From Flavobacterium sp. KACC 22761 (GTDB lineage Bacteria; Bacteroidota; Bacteroidia; Flavobacteriales; Flavobacteriaceae), in NCBI RefSeq assembly GCF_034058155.1, contig NZ_CP139148.1:1922001-1986000 (forward strand): a DNA stretch of 64,000 nucleotides, in the 5' to 3' direction. The position numbers and the translations under genes were made by a program. Below, piece by piece: positions 34,677-43,112 of the stretch. Below the pieces are notes generated by a model. It was not told the DNA's origin. It saw nothing but the letters and a program-made list of their open reading frames with translations, and ran no database searches. Numbering within the stretch: position 1 is the stretch's first letter; each line of letters begins with the position of its first letter.

Positions 34677-36260
34677 ATGGAAGATAAAAGTATATTTAAA
34701 TCATGGGTTCCAAAATGGGCGATCATTATTATTTTGTTCGTTTGTTTGCTGCATTCCATGATTTTATTGGGAGTTTATTCCTCAAACGTCACCTATGCAG
34801 CAAGTTTTCTGGATATTGAGCCCGAAGATTTGCAGTTCGCGATGTGTGTTACGTATGGAACACTGCTAGCAACCATTTTGATTGAAGGCCGATTCTCGAG
34901 TTTTTTTCCTGCAAAAAATTACCTGATGGCTGTTTATTCCTTAATCGGAATTACAATTATTTCATCGGCCTATATTACCAATTTTCCGGTTTTTTTATTG
35001 ATGAGAGTTGCCGAAGGAATCCTGATGGCACTTCCTGTTATTACGATCAGGCAATTGCTTATAGAGCAGTTTAATTCTAAAAATGCCATTATTATTGGGT
35101 TTTCGTTTTATTACGGCGCTCTTTTATTATCAACGCCGTTTATTATGAATATCGCCGTGTGGTTTCTCGATCATTACGACTGGAAATATATGTTGTATGT
35201 TTCGGGTGGACTACAGGTTTTAAACGTCTTTTTAATCTTAGTTACTTTCAGAGGGCACCGAATTACAAAGAAAATCCCGTTATATCAAATCGACTGGATG
35301 AGTTATTTTTTGGTTTTAATTTCTATTCTTTGCGGTGCCTACTTTTTTGTTTATGCGGAGAAAAAATATTGGTTACAGTCTTCAGAAATGGTTTTAATAC
35401 TGATGATTTCTCTTATTACGGGAGGATTATTCATCTTTAAAGAACGTTTGGTAAAAAGACCAAGTTTTGATTTTGAAGTGATAAAATACGCCAATCTGCG
35501 AATAGGATTTTTATTGTTTTTCCTTTTCTATATCAGCAGAGCGACGTTGAGTCTTTGTCATTCGGCGATGTTTTCCATCTGGAATTGGGATCCATCACGT
35601 GTGGCGGGCGTACAATACATCAACGGACTTGGAAATGCAATCGGACTTGTTTTGGCTGCTTTTTTTCTGATGAAATCTGTTTCTACTAAAATAATTTTCA
35701 TGATTGGTTTTACGCTTATTGCTATTTTCCACTTCTGGTTTACGTTTCTTTTTGTGCCAGATGTTGCGCTGAGCGATATTATCATTCCATATATTTTGCA
35801 AGGAATCGGTGTAGGGTTTTTATTTGTTCCGCTCATCTTATTTACCACATCATCGGTTCCGGCAAATATGGCGGTTTCTTCAGGAATTGTTGGAGTTTCG
35901 GGCCGTTTCTGGGGAAGTACAGTTGGGTTTTGCATCATGCAGAATGCCGTTGTTTTCTTAAATAAAAAGCACTTCTTGAAATTAAGCCAATTTGTAACAG
36001 GAGAAAATCCCGAAGCGCAACAAACTATTGCAAGCACAACACAGAGTTTTATTGCCAAAGGGTATTCTGCAGATAATGCGAGTACTTTAGCCTTAAAGAA
36101 AGTTTTCGGAACGGTTGCTAAACAATCAACTTTATTGGCTGATATGGAAATTTATACGATTGTAGGGTACGGTTTAGTGGTTTTGATAATTCTTATTGCT
36201 TGCAATCAGCATTTGAGACAAACTATGACTTTGGTTAAAAGTAAAATTTGGATTGGCTAG
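34677..36260 (+). CDS. MFS multidrug pump, EmrB/DHA2-like
   Basis: A 527-residue inner-membrane transporter with about 14 membrane segments. It starts MEDKSIFKSWVPKWAIIIILFVCLLHSMILLGVY and carries FRGHRITKKIPLYQIDW-type cytoplasmic loops. The frame opens at a TTG (34656) inside the adaptor gene, but the ATG at 34677, one base after the adaptor stop, is the natural start. With the two preceding genes it forms an EmrAB-TolC type proton-driven exporter, probably for toxic compounds. The C-terminus is hydrophobic up to LIACNQHL and then basic. Confidence 0.92.
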   Translation: MEDKSIFKSWVPKWAIIIILFVCLLHSMILLGVYSSNVTYAASFLDIEPEDLQFAMCVTYGTLLATILIEGRFSSFFPAKNYLMAVYSLIGITIISSAYITNFPVFLLMRVAEGILMALPVITIRQLLIEQFNSKNAIIIGFSFYYGALLLSTPFIMNIAVWFLDHYDWKYMLYVSGGLQVLNVFLILVTFRGHRITKKIPLYQIDWMSYFLVLISILCGAYFFVYAEKKYWLQSSEMVLILMISLITGGLFIFKERLVKRPSFDFEVIKYANLRIGFLLFFLFYISRATLSLCHSAMFSIWNWDPSRVAGVQYINGLGNAIGLVLAAFFLMKSVSTKIIFMIGFTLIAIFHFWFTFLFVPDVALSDIIIPYILQGIGVGFLFVPLILFTTSSVPANMAVSSGIVGVSGRFWGSTVGFCIMQNAVVFLNKKHFLKLSQFVTGENPEAQQTIASTTQSFIAKGYSADNASTLALKKVFGTVAKQSTLLADMEIYTIVGYGLVVLIILIACNQHLRQTMTLVKSKIWIG

Positions 36261-36266
36261 AGAATT

Positions 36267-36458
36267 AATCTCGCAAAGTCGCAGAGGCGCAAAGATTTTT
36301 TACTCTCGCAGATTTGGCAGATTGAGCGGATTAGATTTTTAAAATGAGAAAATAAACAATCCGCGTAATCTGCCAAATCTGCGAGAGACAAATCCTTTTA
36401 ATCTTATTAAGCGCTGGCTTTAAAATAAATCTTTGCGCCTCTGCGACTTTGCGAGATT
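36267..36458. repeat. nested palindromic repeats
   Basis: The outer arms at 36267-36298 and 36427-36458 are perfect 32-base inverse copies (core CGCAAAGTCGCAGAGGCGCA). Inside them CTCTCGCAGATTTGGCAGATT (from 36303) is matched by its inverse at 36367-36387. One palindrome appears to have inserted into the other. The block also explains the false 39-codon extension upstream of the HAD gene. Confidence 0.85.
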
Positions 36459-36549
36459 CAAAAAAAAACTCTTAGCGAATCTTTGCGAAAAACCTCCGTG
36501 CAACTCTGCGGAAAAACTTATCTTGCAGCTGTTAAAAACAAATAAAAAT

Positions 36550-37212
36550 ATGAGCCAGCAATGTGTAATTTTTGATATGGATGGAGTGATTTCGCATACC
36601 AATCCGCATCATGTAATCGCTTTTGAAAAGTTTTTCGATAAATATAATATTCCGTACACCAACGAAGAATTTGAAGAACATATGTACGGAAAACATAACA
36701 GTTATATCATGTCGCATTTCTTCAAGCGTCCAATTACAGGAGAAGAGCTTTTAAAACTCGAAGATGAAAAAGAAGGAATGTTTCGTGAAATTTATAAACA
36801 TAAAGTCGATACAATTCCGTTTTATTTGGATTTTTTAAGCGAATTGAAATCTCATGGTTTCAAAACCGCAGTGGCTACATCGGCGCCGCGAGCCAATTTG
36901 GATTTAATTATAAATACCTTAAAAATTGCAGCCAAAATGGATTCGATGATGTCAAGCGAAGATGTTACATTTCATAAGCCAAATCCAGAAGTCTATTTAA
37001 AATCAGCTGAAAGAGTTGGCGTTTCTCCGTCGGATTGTGTGGTTTTCGAAGATTCTTTTTCAGGAATTACGGCAGGATTAAATGCCGGAATGAAAGTTGT
37101 TGGTGTTTTGAGCACGCATACAAAAGAAGAACTTCCTGTATGTGATTTTTATATCAATGATTATAGTGAGATTAATGTCGACAAGGTTTTAGAGCTTTTG
37201 GGTAAAAAGTAA
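36550..37212 (+). CDS. HAD-superfamily phosphatase (beta-phosphoglucomutase-like)
   Basis: A 220-residue cytoplasmic enzyme. Motif I is IFDMDGV with nucleophile D9 and acid D11. A helical cap lies at about 15-90, motif II is VATSAP, motif III is HKPNPEVYLKSAERVG and motif IV is VVFEDSFSGI. This pattern fits sugar-phosphate phosphatases and phosphoglucomutases; the substrate is unknown. The frame extends upstream to 36433 only through repeat DNA, so the ATG at 36550 is used. Confidence 0.88.
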   Translation: MSQQCVIFDMDGVISHTNPHHVIAFEKFFDKYNIPYTNEEFEEHMYGKHNSYIMSHFFKRPITGEELLKLEDEKEGMFREIYKHKVDTIPFYLDFLSELKSHGFKTAVATSAPRANLDLIINTLKIAAKMDSMMSSEDVTFHKPNPEVYLKSAERVGVSPSDCVVFEDSFSGITAGLNAGMKVVGVLSTHTKEELPVCDFYINDYSEINVDKVLELLGKK

Positions 37213-37224
37213 TTAATATTTTAA

Positions 37225-37312
37225 ACTTTGCGCTTCTGCGCCTTTGCGAGAGATTCGTAAGCGTTTGAAATATATACTTTAAAATTAATCTCGCAAAGAC
37301 GCAGAATTTTTA
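37225..37312. repeat. GCAAAG-family repeats
   Basis: AAACTTTGCGCTTCTGCGCC (from 37225) and TTAATCTCGCAAAGACGCAG (to about 37307) are inverted relatives of the 36.27-36.46 kb repeat. Confidence 0.6.
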
Positions 37313-37319
37313 TGAGGTT

Positions 37320-37631
37320 CTACTTCTTCAATTTTAAATATTTTCTTGGAACGTTTAAAAATTCCTGATAACAAGTATTGCTTGGGCAATTGTCATTTAA
37401 TACAGAATGTTCCGCAATTCTGATTGTGATGTCATCTTTGCCTTCGTCAACACCCTTAAAAGTTTCTCCAACTTTAAAAGTTCTATCTATTATGCCAACA
37501 ACGCCGCCAACAGTTATGTGTGTTGTGTATGGAGTAATAAATTCAAAATCTGCTGTAGCTTGCGTATTTTCTTCAGAAGAACAAGCCAGAAGTCCCATAG
37601 TTAGAATCAATAAACAAATCAATTTTTTCAT
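37320..37631 (-). CDS. small lipoprotein of unknown function
   Basis: A 103-residue lipoprotein: signal MKKLICLLILTMGLLA, lipobox LLA-C17, then SSEENTQATADFEF. The mature part is a compact beta-rich domain with two cysteines (DNCPSNTCYQEFL) that could form a disulfide. I do not recognise the family. It is followed by repeat DNA, and its neighbour upstream on the same strand is the DUF1080 gene. Confidence 0.6.
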   Translation of the reverse strand: MKKLICLLILTMGLLACSSEENTQATADFEFITPYTTHITVGGVVGIIDRTFKVGETFKGVDEGKDDITIRIAEHSVLNDNCPSNTCYQEFLNVPRKYLKLKK

Positions 37632-37703
37632 AACAATCTTTTTTGATTAGATGTTTGAATATCAAAATGGTTGCGTAGAATTCGGAAGATTTTTTTTAAA
37701 ATA

Positions 37704-38357
37704 TTATTTCGAAATGTCTTTTATCTGGATATTTCTAAAATCAATTGGCGAACGCTCATAATTCAAAGAAATTTTGCCTTCTGTAGAAGAGGCTTCCGTG
37801 CATTCGTTTACTAATTTTCCGTTTAAATATTGCTTGATTTTTCCGTTTAATGATTTAATAACAACTACATTCCATTCGCCATAAGGTTTCTCGTTTTCTG
37901 AAAATTTAGGAGAAACTACACTTGCGCCGGCTTCAACTAATTTTCCGTTTACTTTTGCTGTTACTTGATCCAAAAAGATAAAATCGCCCGTAGTATTTTC
38001 TTTTATTTGAAACTGAATTCCTTTTGGCCAGATTTTATCAGAAGCATCTAGCGGAATATTATACATCACGCCGCTGTTTTTCACGCCTTTCATTTTGTAT
38101 TTCTCGTCAAGATTCCATCTGTACTCAAGCTCAAGCTCAAAGTTTTTATAGCTTTTTTTCGTCATCAAACAACTTGGATCTTCACCATGCATGCGAATCA
38201 TTCCATCTGTGAACTCATATACTTTTGATGGTTCCTGTTGCGCGGTATTGGATTTAGTAAAAGCATACCAATCGTTTATTTCTAAACTTTTTTGCTGAAC
38301 CAGACATGAATTTAGAATAAAAAGTAAAGCAAAAGCAAAAGTTGTTTTTTTGAACAT
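37704..38357 (-). CDS. exported DUF1080 (3-keto-disaccharide hydrolase-like) protein
   Basis: A 217-residue lipoprotein (signal peptide ending LLFILNS-C). The mature part is a jelly-roll of the DUF1080/concanavalin-like family: GMIRMHGEDPSCLMTKKSYKNFELELEYRW, KNSGVMYNIP and KPYGEWNVVVIKSLNGKIKQYLNGKLV. Such domains bind or hydrolyse sugars in the periplasm of Bacteroidota; catalysis here is not established. It lies 72 bases upstream of the small lipoprotein gene. Confidence 0.85.
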   Translation of the reverse strand: MFKKTTFAFALLFILNSCLVQQKSLEINDWYAFTKSNTAQQEPSKVYEFTDGMIRMHGEDPSCLMTKKSYKNFELELEYRWNLDEKYKMKGVKNSGVMYNIPLDASDKIWPKGIQFQIKENTTGDFIFLDQVTAKVNGKLVEAGASVVSPKFSENEKPYGEWNVVVIKSLNGKIKQYLNGKLVNECTEASSTEGKISLNYERSPIDFRNIQIKDISK

Positions 38358-38569
38358 GATTATGAATTTGAAAACGACATTGATTCGTTTGATGATTTTA
38401 AAAAGTAAAAATAACGATACGGATTAATATAAAAAACAGGCAATTTTGGTTTTTTGTTTAATAGGTTGAAATATTTTTATTTATAAATAAAGTTTTGATT
38501 AATGAAATCACATTGTAAAAATTCATAAATTATGGCAGTTTAACAAAATAATTCTAGCAAATAAATTTT

Positions 38570-39838
38570 ATGTCATTTGATATGGAAAATACAGAATTTG
38601 AGAATCAAAGAAGAGCTTATTCTAATTATATCAGTTTTTTTTATCCCAATATAAAATGGACTACGACTATATACAAAGACTTGTATGATATTTTAGATGA
38701 AGATTTAAACTTGACAAAAGTAAGTTTAGGAGATTTCTTTCTTGAGAAATTCCTCAATATTTTAAGTGATAATTTAGTTATAATAGAAAATGAAGTTGAT
38801 GATTATGCTCGAAACAAAAATTTTGATGATATACAAAAAGAGCATATTTTTTATTACAAACCTTTTTTGGAAAAATGTGTAAAAGAACTACTTGAAAAGT
38901 ATAGATTGAAAAAAGAGTCTAAAATTAAAAAGGAAAAGATGATAACTAATTATGATAAAATTTTAAAAGAATTAAAAGTTATCGAAATCATTTTTAAATC
39001 TCAAATGGATCCTACTATACATTTAGGAAGTGGAATAGGATTGGCTAGGTTTTGTAATGAGATTTTTATATTTTCAGATATTGAATTATTTAACATTGGA
39101 AGTTATAAAGTTGAATATACATCAAGATTAGAAAATTCAAAGAATAAATTGTTGGTACGTAATGAACTGGCAAATATTTATAATATATCTGTGGAACTTT
39201 ATAATTACTATATTGAAAATTTATCTAATCATCCAAATAGAACAGAAATTTTCAGAGGGAAAGATACGGAACGACAAATTATAGATAGTACTGGATATTA
39301 CAATTTTATAAATTTTAGGGCAAGTTTTTGTTTTTTTGGAGTTGAGAAAAAAGATATAGGTTCAGCATTTTTACAAAATAATTTTAGCTACAGATATAAA
39401 AATGAAATGCTTCTTAATTTTTGTGTACAAATATTGGAATTTATAAAGTTGAGCGGCGTTTTGTTTGATGAAAATGCAGAAATGTTAGAAAAGAATAAAG
39501 TAATCAAATCAGAAAATAAAAACCCTTTTCCATTAATTTTTGCAGGCGATGATAGTAAAAATTACGACTTGTTTGAAAAATTTGTTACGAGTCATGTAAT
39601 CGATAAGTATATTGATTTGAGCTTTATATTTCAGCAAATGAAGTATAAAGGATATATTTTAGATGTTAAACATCTGAAATTTATGGACTGGTTAAGTAAA
39701 AATAATTATATAACTGCGAAAGACTATGAAGATTTTAAAGAAAAGAATGCATTTAGGTCATTAAAAAAATGTGCATCTGGTACTAGGCTAAATTTATATT
39801 TAAAATTGGAGGAAGAAATAATTTCAGATTCCGATTAA
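38570..39838 (+). CDS. unknown 422-residue protein in an AT-rich islet
   Basis: I do not recognise this protein. It has 422 residues, no signal peptide and no membrane segment. It is rich in Asn, Lys, Ile, Phe and Tyr, with few Ala and Gly, and codon use is much more AT-rich than in the neighbours. Residues 100-140 form a charged, probably coiled-coil helix (KELLEKYRLKKESKIKKEK). A weak similarity in plan to RteC-type regulators (helical N-terminus, a short IFRGKD motif near 231) is not enough to name it. The position beside tRNA-Leu suggests recent acquisition. Confidence 0.7.
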   Translation: MSFDMENTEFENQRRAYSNYISFFYPNIKWTTTIYKDLYDILDEDLNLTKVSLGDFFLEKFLNILSDNLVIIENEVDDYARNKNFDDIQKEHIFYYKPFLEKCVKELLEKYRLKKESKIKKEKMITNYDKILKELKVIEIIFKSQMDPTIHLGSGIGLARFCNEIFIFSDIELFNIGSYKVEYTSRLENSKNKLLVRNELANIYNISVELYNYYIENLSNHPNRTEIFRGKDTERQIIDSTGYYNFINFRASFCFFGVEKKDIGSAFLQNNFSYRYKNEMLLNFCVQILEFIKLSGVLFDENAEMLEKNKVIKSENKNPFPLIFAGDDSKNYDLFEKFVTSHVIDKYIDLSFIFQQMKYKGYILDVKHLKFMDWLSKNNYITAKDYEDFKEKNAFRSLKKCASGTRLNLYLKLEEEIISDSD

Positions 39839-39901
39839 TCGGAAAAAACTACCATAAATCGGAATTCAAACTGTTGGAATATTTGTGAAACAATTTTAAA
39901 T

Positions 39902-40141
39902 ATGTCACAAATGAAAATAGTACAGTTTGTAAATTATTCGAAAAAAAAGTCTTTAAATAAAATTATTAAGAGACTAAAACGGTTCAATGAGAAAAAGAAG
40001 TATTTGAATAAATACAGAGAAAAAATAAAAATACTTAGGTTAGCTTTTGAGTTATATCGTATTTTAAATCAGTTTCTTAATTTTCTAGAGATTCATGATT
40101 TTTCAGTTTTTATAAAAAAGATACATACAATATGGTTTTAG
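39902..40141 (+). CDS. small lysine-rich ORF, uncertain gene
   Basis: The 79-residue frame is extremely basic (KKKSLNKIIKRLKRFNEKKKYLNKYREKIKI) and probably one long helix, then a hydrophobic tail (LYRILNQFLNFLEIHDFSVFI). It follows the unknown gene by 63 bases on the same strand and shares its AT-rich composition. It may be a real partner or a chance ORF in AT-rich DNA; I lean only slightly to the former. Confidence 0.35.
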   Translation: MSQMKIVQFVNYSKKKSLNKIIKRLKRFNEKKKYLNKYREKIKILRLAFELYRILNQFLNFLEIHDFSVFIKKIHTIWF

Positions 40142-40173
40142 ATCAATTCCATAAAATTCATGAATATCCCAAA

Positions 40174-40210
40174 AACAAAAAAGCTTCTGAAAATTTTTTT
40201 CAGAAGCTTT
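40174..40210 (-). terminator. terminator of tRNA-Leu
   Basis: AAAGCTTCTGAAAA (40180-40193) pairs with TTTTCAGAAGCTTT (40197-40210). On the minus strand the stem is followed by a T-rich tract. It begins eight bases after the tRNA. Confidence 0.8.
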
Positions 40211-40217
40211 GTTTAAG

Positions 40218-40299
40218 TGCGGATAATAGGACTCGAACCTACACGCCTTGCGGCACCAGATCCTAAGTCTGGCACGTCTACCAATTTCGCCATATCCGC
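40218..40299 (-). tRNA. tRNA-Leu (TAG)
   Basis: An 82-base class II tRNA with a long variable arm. The acceptor is GCGGATA/TATCCGC, the D-loop AATTGGTAGA, the anticodon loop CTTAGGA with TAG at 40263-40265, and the T arm TTCGAGT. The discriminator is A. It reads CUA and, by wobble, other CUN codons. No CCA is encoded. Confidence 0.95.
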
Positions 40300-40409
40300 G
40301 GTAATTGTGGGTGCAAAGATAAGCATACTTTCGAATATTCAAAGAAAAATTTCAAAAAAATTATTAATTCTCTTTTTTGTACTTTTGGGTTTCTATAAAA
40401 ATTATTTAA

Positions 40410-41798
40410 ATGGAAAATATTAAGTCCTACGTTCAACAACATAAAGATCGGTTTATCAATGAATTGATCGAATTATTAAAGATTCCGTCGGTAAGTGCCG
40501 ACACTGCATATTCACAAGATGTTATTGACACAGCAGAGGCTGTAAAAGAAAGTTTATCAAAAGCAGGGTGCGATTATGTCGAAACTTGCGACACTCCAGG
40601 TTACCCAATTATCTACGGAGAGAAAATAATCGACCCAAATCTTCCAACGGTTTTAGTTTACGGACACTACGATGTTCAACCGCCAGATCCATTAGAATTA
40701 TGGACTTCGCCACCTTTTGAACCCGTTATCAAAACGACAGAAATTCACCCAGAAGGCGCAATCTTCGCGCGTGGAGCATGTGACGACAAAGGTCAGATGT
40801 ACATGCACGTAAAAGCGTTAGAATATATGGTGCAAAACAATGAATTGCCATGTAACGTAAAATTCATGATCGAAGGCGAGGAAGAAGTTGGTTCAGCAAG
40901 TTTGGCTTGGTTCGTAGAGCGCAATCAAGAAAAATTGAAAAACGATGTGATTTTGATTTCTGATACCGGAATGATTTCAAACCAGCAACCGTCAATCACA
41001 ACAGGTTTAAGAGGTTTGAGTTATGTTGAGGTCGAAGTTACAGGTCCAAATCGTGATTTGCATTCAGGTTTATACGGCGGAGCAGTGGCGAATCCAATTA
41101 ATATTTTGGCAAAAATGATCGCTTCGCTTCACGACGAAGACAATCATATTACGATTCCAGGATTCTACGATAAAGTTCAGGAATTATCTGCAGAAGAAAG
41201 AGCTGAAATGGCAAAAGCGCCTTTCAACTTAGAAAAATACAAAAAAGCTTTAGACATTGCTGATGTTTACGGCGAAAAAGGATATGTAACAAACGAACGC
41301 AATTCTATCCGTCCAACTTTAGACGTAAACGGAATTTGGGGCGGTTATACTGGCGAAGGAGCAAAAACAGTTATTGCGAGTAAAGCTTTTGCTAAAATCT
41401 CAATGCGTTTGGTTCCGAATCAGGATTGGGAAGAGATTACAGAATTATTTACAAAACATTTTACAAGTATCGCTCCGGCCGGAGTTACAGTAAAAGTGAC
41501 GCCTCATCACGGTGGACAAGGTTATGTAACGCCAATTGACAGCATCGGATATCAGGCAGCAAATAAAGCGTATACAGAAACGTTTGGAGTTCCTGCAATT
41601 CCGGTTCGTTCAGGAGGAAGTATTCCAATTGTGGCTTTGTTCGAAAAAGAATTGAAAAGCAAAACAATCCTTATGGGATTTGGTTTGGATAGCGATGCTA
41701 TTCACTCGCCAAACGAGCATTTCGGAATCTTTAATTACTTGAAAGGAATTGAAACTATTCCGTTGTTTTACAAGTATTTTGTGGAATTAAGTAAATAA
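40410..41798 (+). CDS. M20-family dipeptidase
   Basis: A 462-residue cytoplasmic zinc peptidase. Metal-site motifs are VLVYGHYDVQPPDP (H and D), ARGACDDKGQMYMH (bridging D) and FMIEGEEEVGS (general base E and ligand E). A later metal ligand lies in HSPNEHFG near the C-terminus. A lid domain occupies about 210-330. It cleaves dipeptides, probably with broad specificity. A TACTTTTG box at 40380-40387 is the likely -7 element. It is monocistronic. Confidence 0.93.
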   Translation: MENIKSYVQQHKDRFINELIELLKIPSVSADTAYSQDVIDTAEAVKESLSKAGCDYVETCDTPGYPIIYGEKIIDPNLPTVLVYGHYDVQPPDPLELWTSPPFEPVIKTTEIHPEGAIFARGACDDKGQMYMHVKALEYMVQNNELPCNVKFMIEGEEEVGSASLAWFVERNQEKLKNDVILISDTGMISNQQPSITTGLRGLSYVEVEVTGPNRDLHSGLYGGAVANPINILAKMIASLHDEDNHITIPGFYDKVQELSAEERAEMAKAPFNLEKYKKALDIADVYGEKGYVTNERNSIRPTLDVNGIWGGYTGEGAKTVIASKAFAKISMRLVPNQDWEEITELFTKHFTSIAPAGVTVKVTPHHGGQGYVTPIDSIGYQAANKAYTETFGVPAIPVRSGGSIPIVALFEKELKSKTILMGFGLDSDAIHSPNEHFGIFNYLKGIETIPLFYKYFVELSK

Positions 41799-41889
41799 GT
41801 TTTTTGCCACGAAGGCGCTAAGACACTAAGTTTTAAGGTTGAGATGCTTTGTCAAAGTTTTGAACTTTGACAAAGTTGACTTCAATATA

Positions 41890-41920
41890 AATCCGTTCAG
41901 CAATGAGCGGATTTTTTTTT
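41890..41920 (+). terminator. hairpin and T run downstream of the dipeptidase
   Basis: AATCCGTTCA pairs with TGAGCGGATT around a GCAA loop, then at least eight T. It lies 90 bases after the dipeptidase stop and directly next to the structured RNA element read in the opposite direction. Confidence 0.75.
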
Positions 41921-41921
41921 T

Positions 41922-42006
41922 TGGCGTTCCCTTCGGTCGGGCTTTCGGCTATATCTTTTATTCCGCTCCGCTACATAAAAGGATACCGCCTCTATCCCTA
42001 ACGCTC
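41922..42006 (-). ncRNA. structured element, probable Flavo-1-type RNA, copy A
   Basis: Read on the minus strand, the sequence runs GAGCGTTAGGG, GAGGCGGTATCCTTTT, a hairpin, AAAAGATATAGCCGAAAGC, then GGGAACGCC. The element at 62606 has the same frame of conserved words (GCGGCATCCTTTT, AAAAGATACAG) with compensating hairpin bases. That pattern points to a conserved RNA fold and not a gene. The name Flavo-1 is from memory and unverified. A 71-codon ORF on the other strand is rejected. Confidence 0.5.
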
Positions 42007-42135
42007 AGAAATACGATGAAATATTCGGGATTTCAGGTTTTTATGATTTTTTGATGCTTAATATTTTAAAATTGTAATTAACGTATTTAAATTAAATTAG
42101 TATTTTTATAAGAGAATAACTAAAAAAATACCGCT

Positions 42136-42573
42136 ATGATCTCAAAATTAAATTCGGTTTCCAAGATAAAAATAGTTTTGTGTTTTGCTTTTATTTTGTT
42201 TTATAATCTCAGAACTACTGCGCAAGAAGCAAAACCCCAAGCAAGTTATTATCAAACAGCAGATTTGACCGAAAAGCCAACTTATCCTGGTGGAATGCCG
42301 GAGTTTTATAAATTTGCAGGTCATTTTTACAAAGTACCATCAACGCCAACCGGAATTGTGTTAAAAGGAACCATAAAGGTTACGTTTATAGTACAAAAAG
42401 ACGGTTCACTAACCGATATGAAAGTCGTCAAAGATCTTGGCTACGGCACTGGTGAAGAAGCTTTAAGAGTATTAAGGTTGTCTCAAAAATGGATACCTGG
42501 CAAATTAAACGGGAAAGTGGTGCCGGCTGAATTCCATCTTCCAATTTCTATTCAAGAACCTGATAAACAATAG
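42136..42573 (+). CDS. periplasmic protein with TonB C-terminal domain
   Basis: A 145-residue exported protein. An N-terminal signal (KIKIVLCFAFILFYNLRTTAQ) precedes a single TonB-C-like domain: YPGGMPEFYKFAGHFYKVP, GTIKVTFIVQKDGSLTDMKVVKDLGYGTGEEALRVL, then W. It lacks the membrane anchor and Pro-rich arm of a true TonB, so it is unlikely to energise receptors. Its domain is closely related to the tail of the M56 protein encoded at 44521 and probably arose by duplication. Confidence 0.82.
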   Translation: MISKLNSVSKIKIVLCFAFILFYNLRTTAQEAKPQASYYQTADLTEKPTYPGGMPEFYKFAGHFYKVPSTPTGIVLKGTIKVTFIVQKDGSLTDMKVVKDLGYGTGEEALRVLRLSQKWIPGKLNGKVVPAEFHLPISIQEPDKQ

Positions 42574-42609
42574 TAAAATTTTAATTGAATAAAAATTTTA
42601 CTGTAAAAG

Positions 42610-42639
42610 TTGCACGTTTGATTTTTATTTCTACATTTG
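42610..42639 (+). promoter_or_regulatory. promoter of the lipoprotein-BlaI-M56 operon
   Basis: TTG (42610-42612), 19 bases, TACATTTG (42632-42639), an exact Bacteroidota promoter 34 bases before the ATG at 42673. A repressor of BlaI type encoded downstream could act here. GTAGAGCAACATCTATAAAT at 42640-42659 has a weak TACA-like symmetry, but no clear operator is seen. Confidence 0.65.
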
Positions 42640-42672
42640 TAGAGCAACATCTATAAATGTAGAATTGAAAAT

Positions 42673-43095
42673 ATGAAAAACCTTCTTTTGTTATTTTTTT
42701 GCGGATTTATGCTTTTCAGTTGCAAAAGCAAACCAGTCAATCAAAAAATTGATCATAAGAGAGAAGGTGTGTGGATTGATAATTATACACAAGATAGCAC
42801 GGTTTACAAGTCGTATGAATATTACAAACATGATGTTCCAGTAAAAAAGTGGAGATCGTACATAAACGGAAAGCTTTATAAAACCGAAAAGTATAAAAAC
42901 GGAATTTGCATCGTAAAAAGTTATTACGAAAACGGAAAATTAGAATCAAAAGGAAAAACAAAATTAGAAACCAATTCGGTTGAAACACATTGGTTTTATT
43001 TTGGAGAATGGAAATTCTATTCGGATAAAGGAAAATTGAAAAGCATCAAAAATTACAATAAAGGCGAATTAATCTCGGAACAAAATATCAAATAA
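42673..43095 (+). CDS. lipoprotein with MORN/YwqK-like repeats
   Basis: A 140-residue lipoprotein: lipobox LFSC (signal MKNLLLLFFCGFMLFS). The mature protein carries degenerate MORN-type repeats, with recurring YxNGKLxxKxxY patterns (YINGKLYKTEKYKNG, YYENGKLESKGK, FYSDKGKLKSIKNYNKGEL). Annotated relatives are sometimes called YwqK-family antitoxins, but there is no toxin partner here, so that label is weak. It is the first gene of the operon, with a clear promoter just upstream. Confidence 0.75.
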   Translation: MKNLLLLFFCGFMLFSCKSKPVNQKIDHKREGVWIDNYTQDSTVYKSYEYYKHDVPVKKWRSYINGKLYKTEKYKNGICIVKSYYENGKLESKGKTKLETNSVETHWFYFGEWKFYSDKGKLKSIKNYNKGELISEQNIK

Positions 43096-43112
43096 ACTGC
43101 TCACATTCAACC

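Noticed and set aside
41839..42054. 71-codon ORF after the dipeptidase gene
   Set aside because: It runs through a terminator and the structured RNA element on the opposite strand.
42673..43095. Toxin-antitoxin module from the YwqK-like label
   Set aside because: The protein is a lipoprotein and no toxin-like partner lies beside it; MORN-like repeats explain the similarity.
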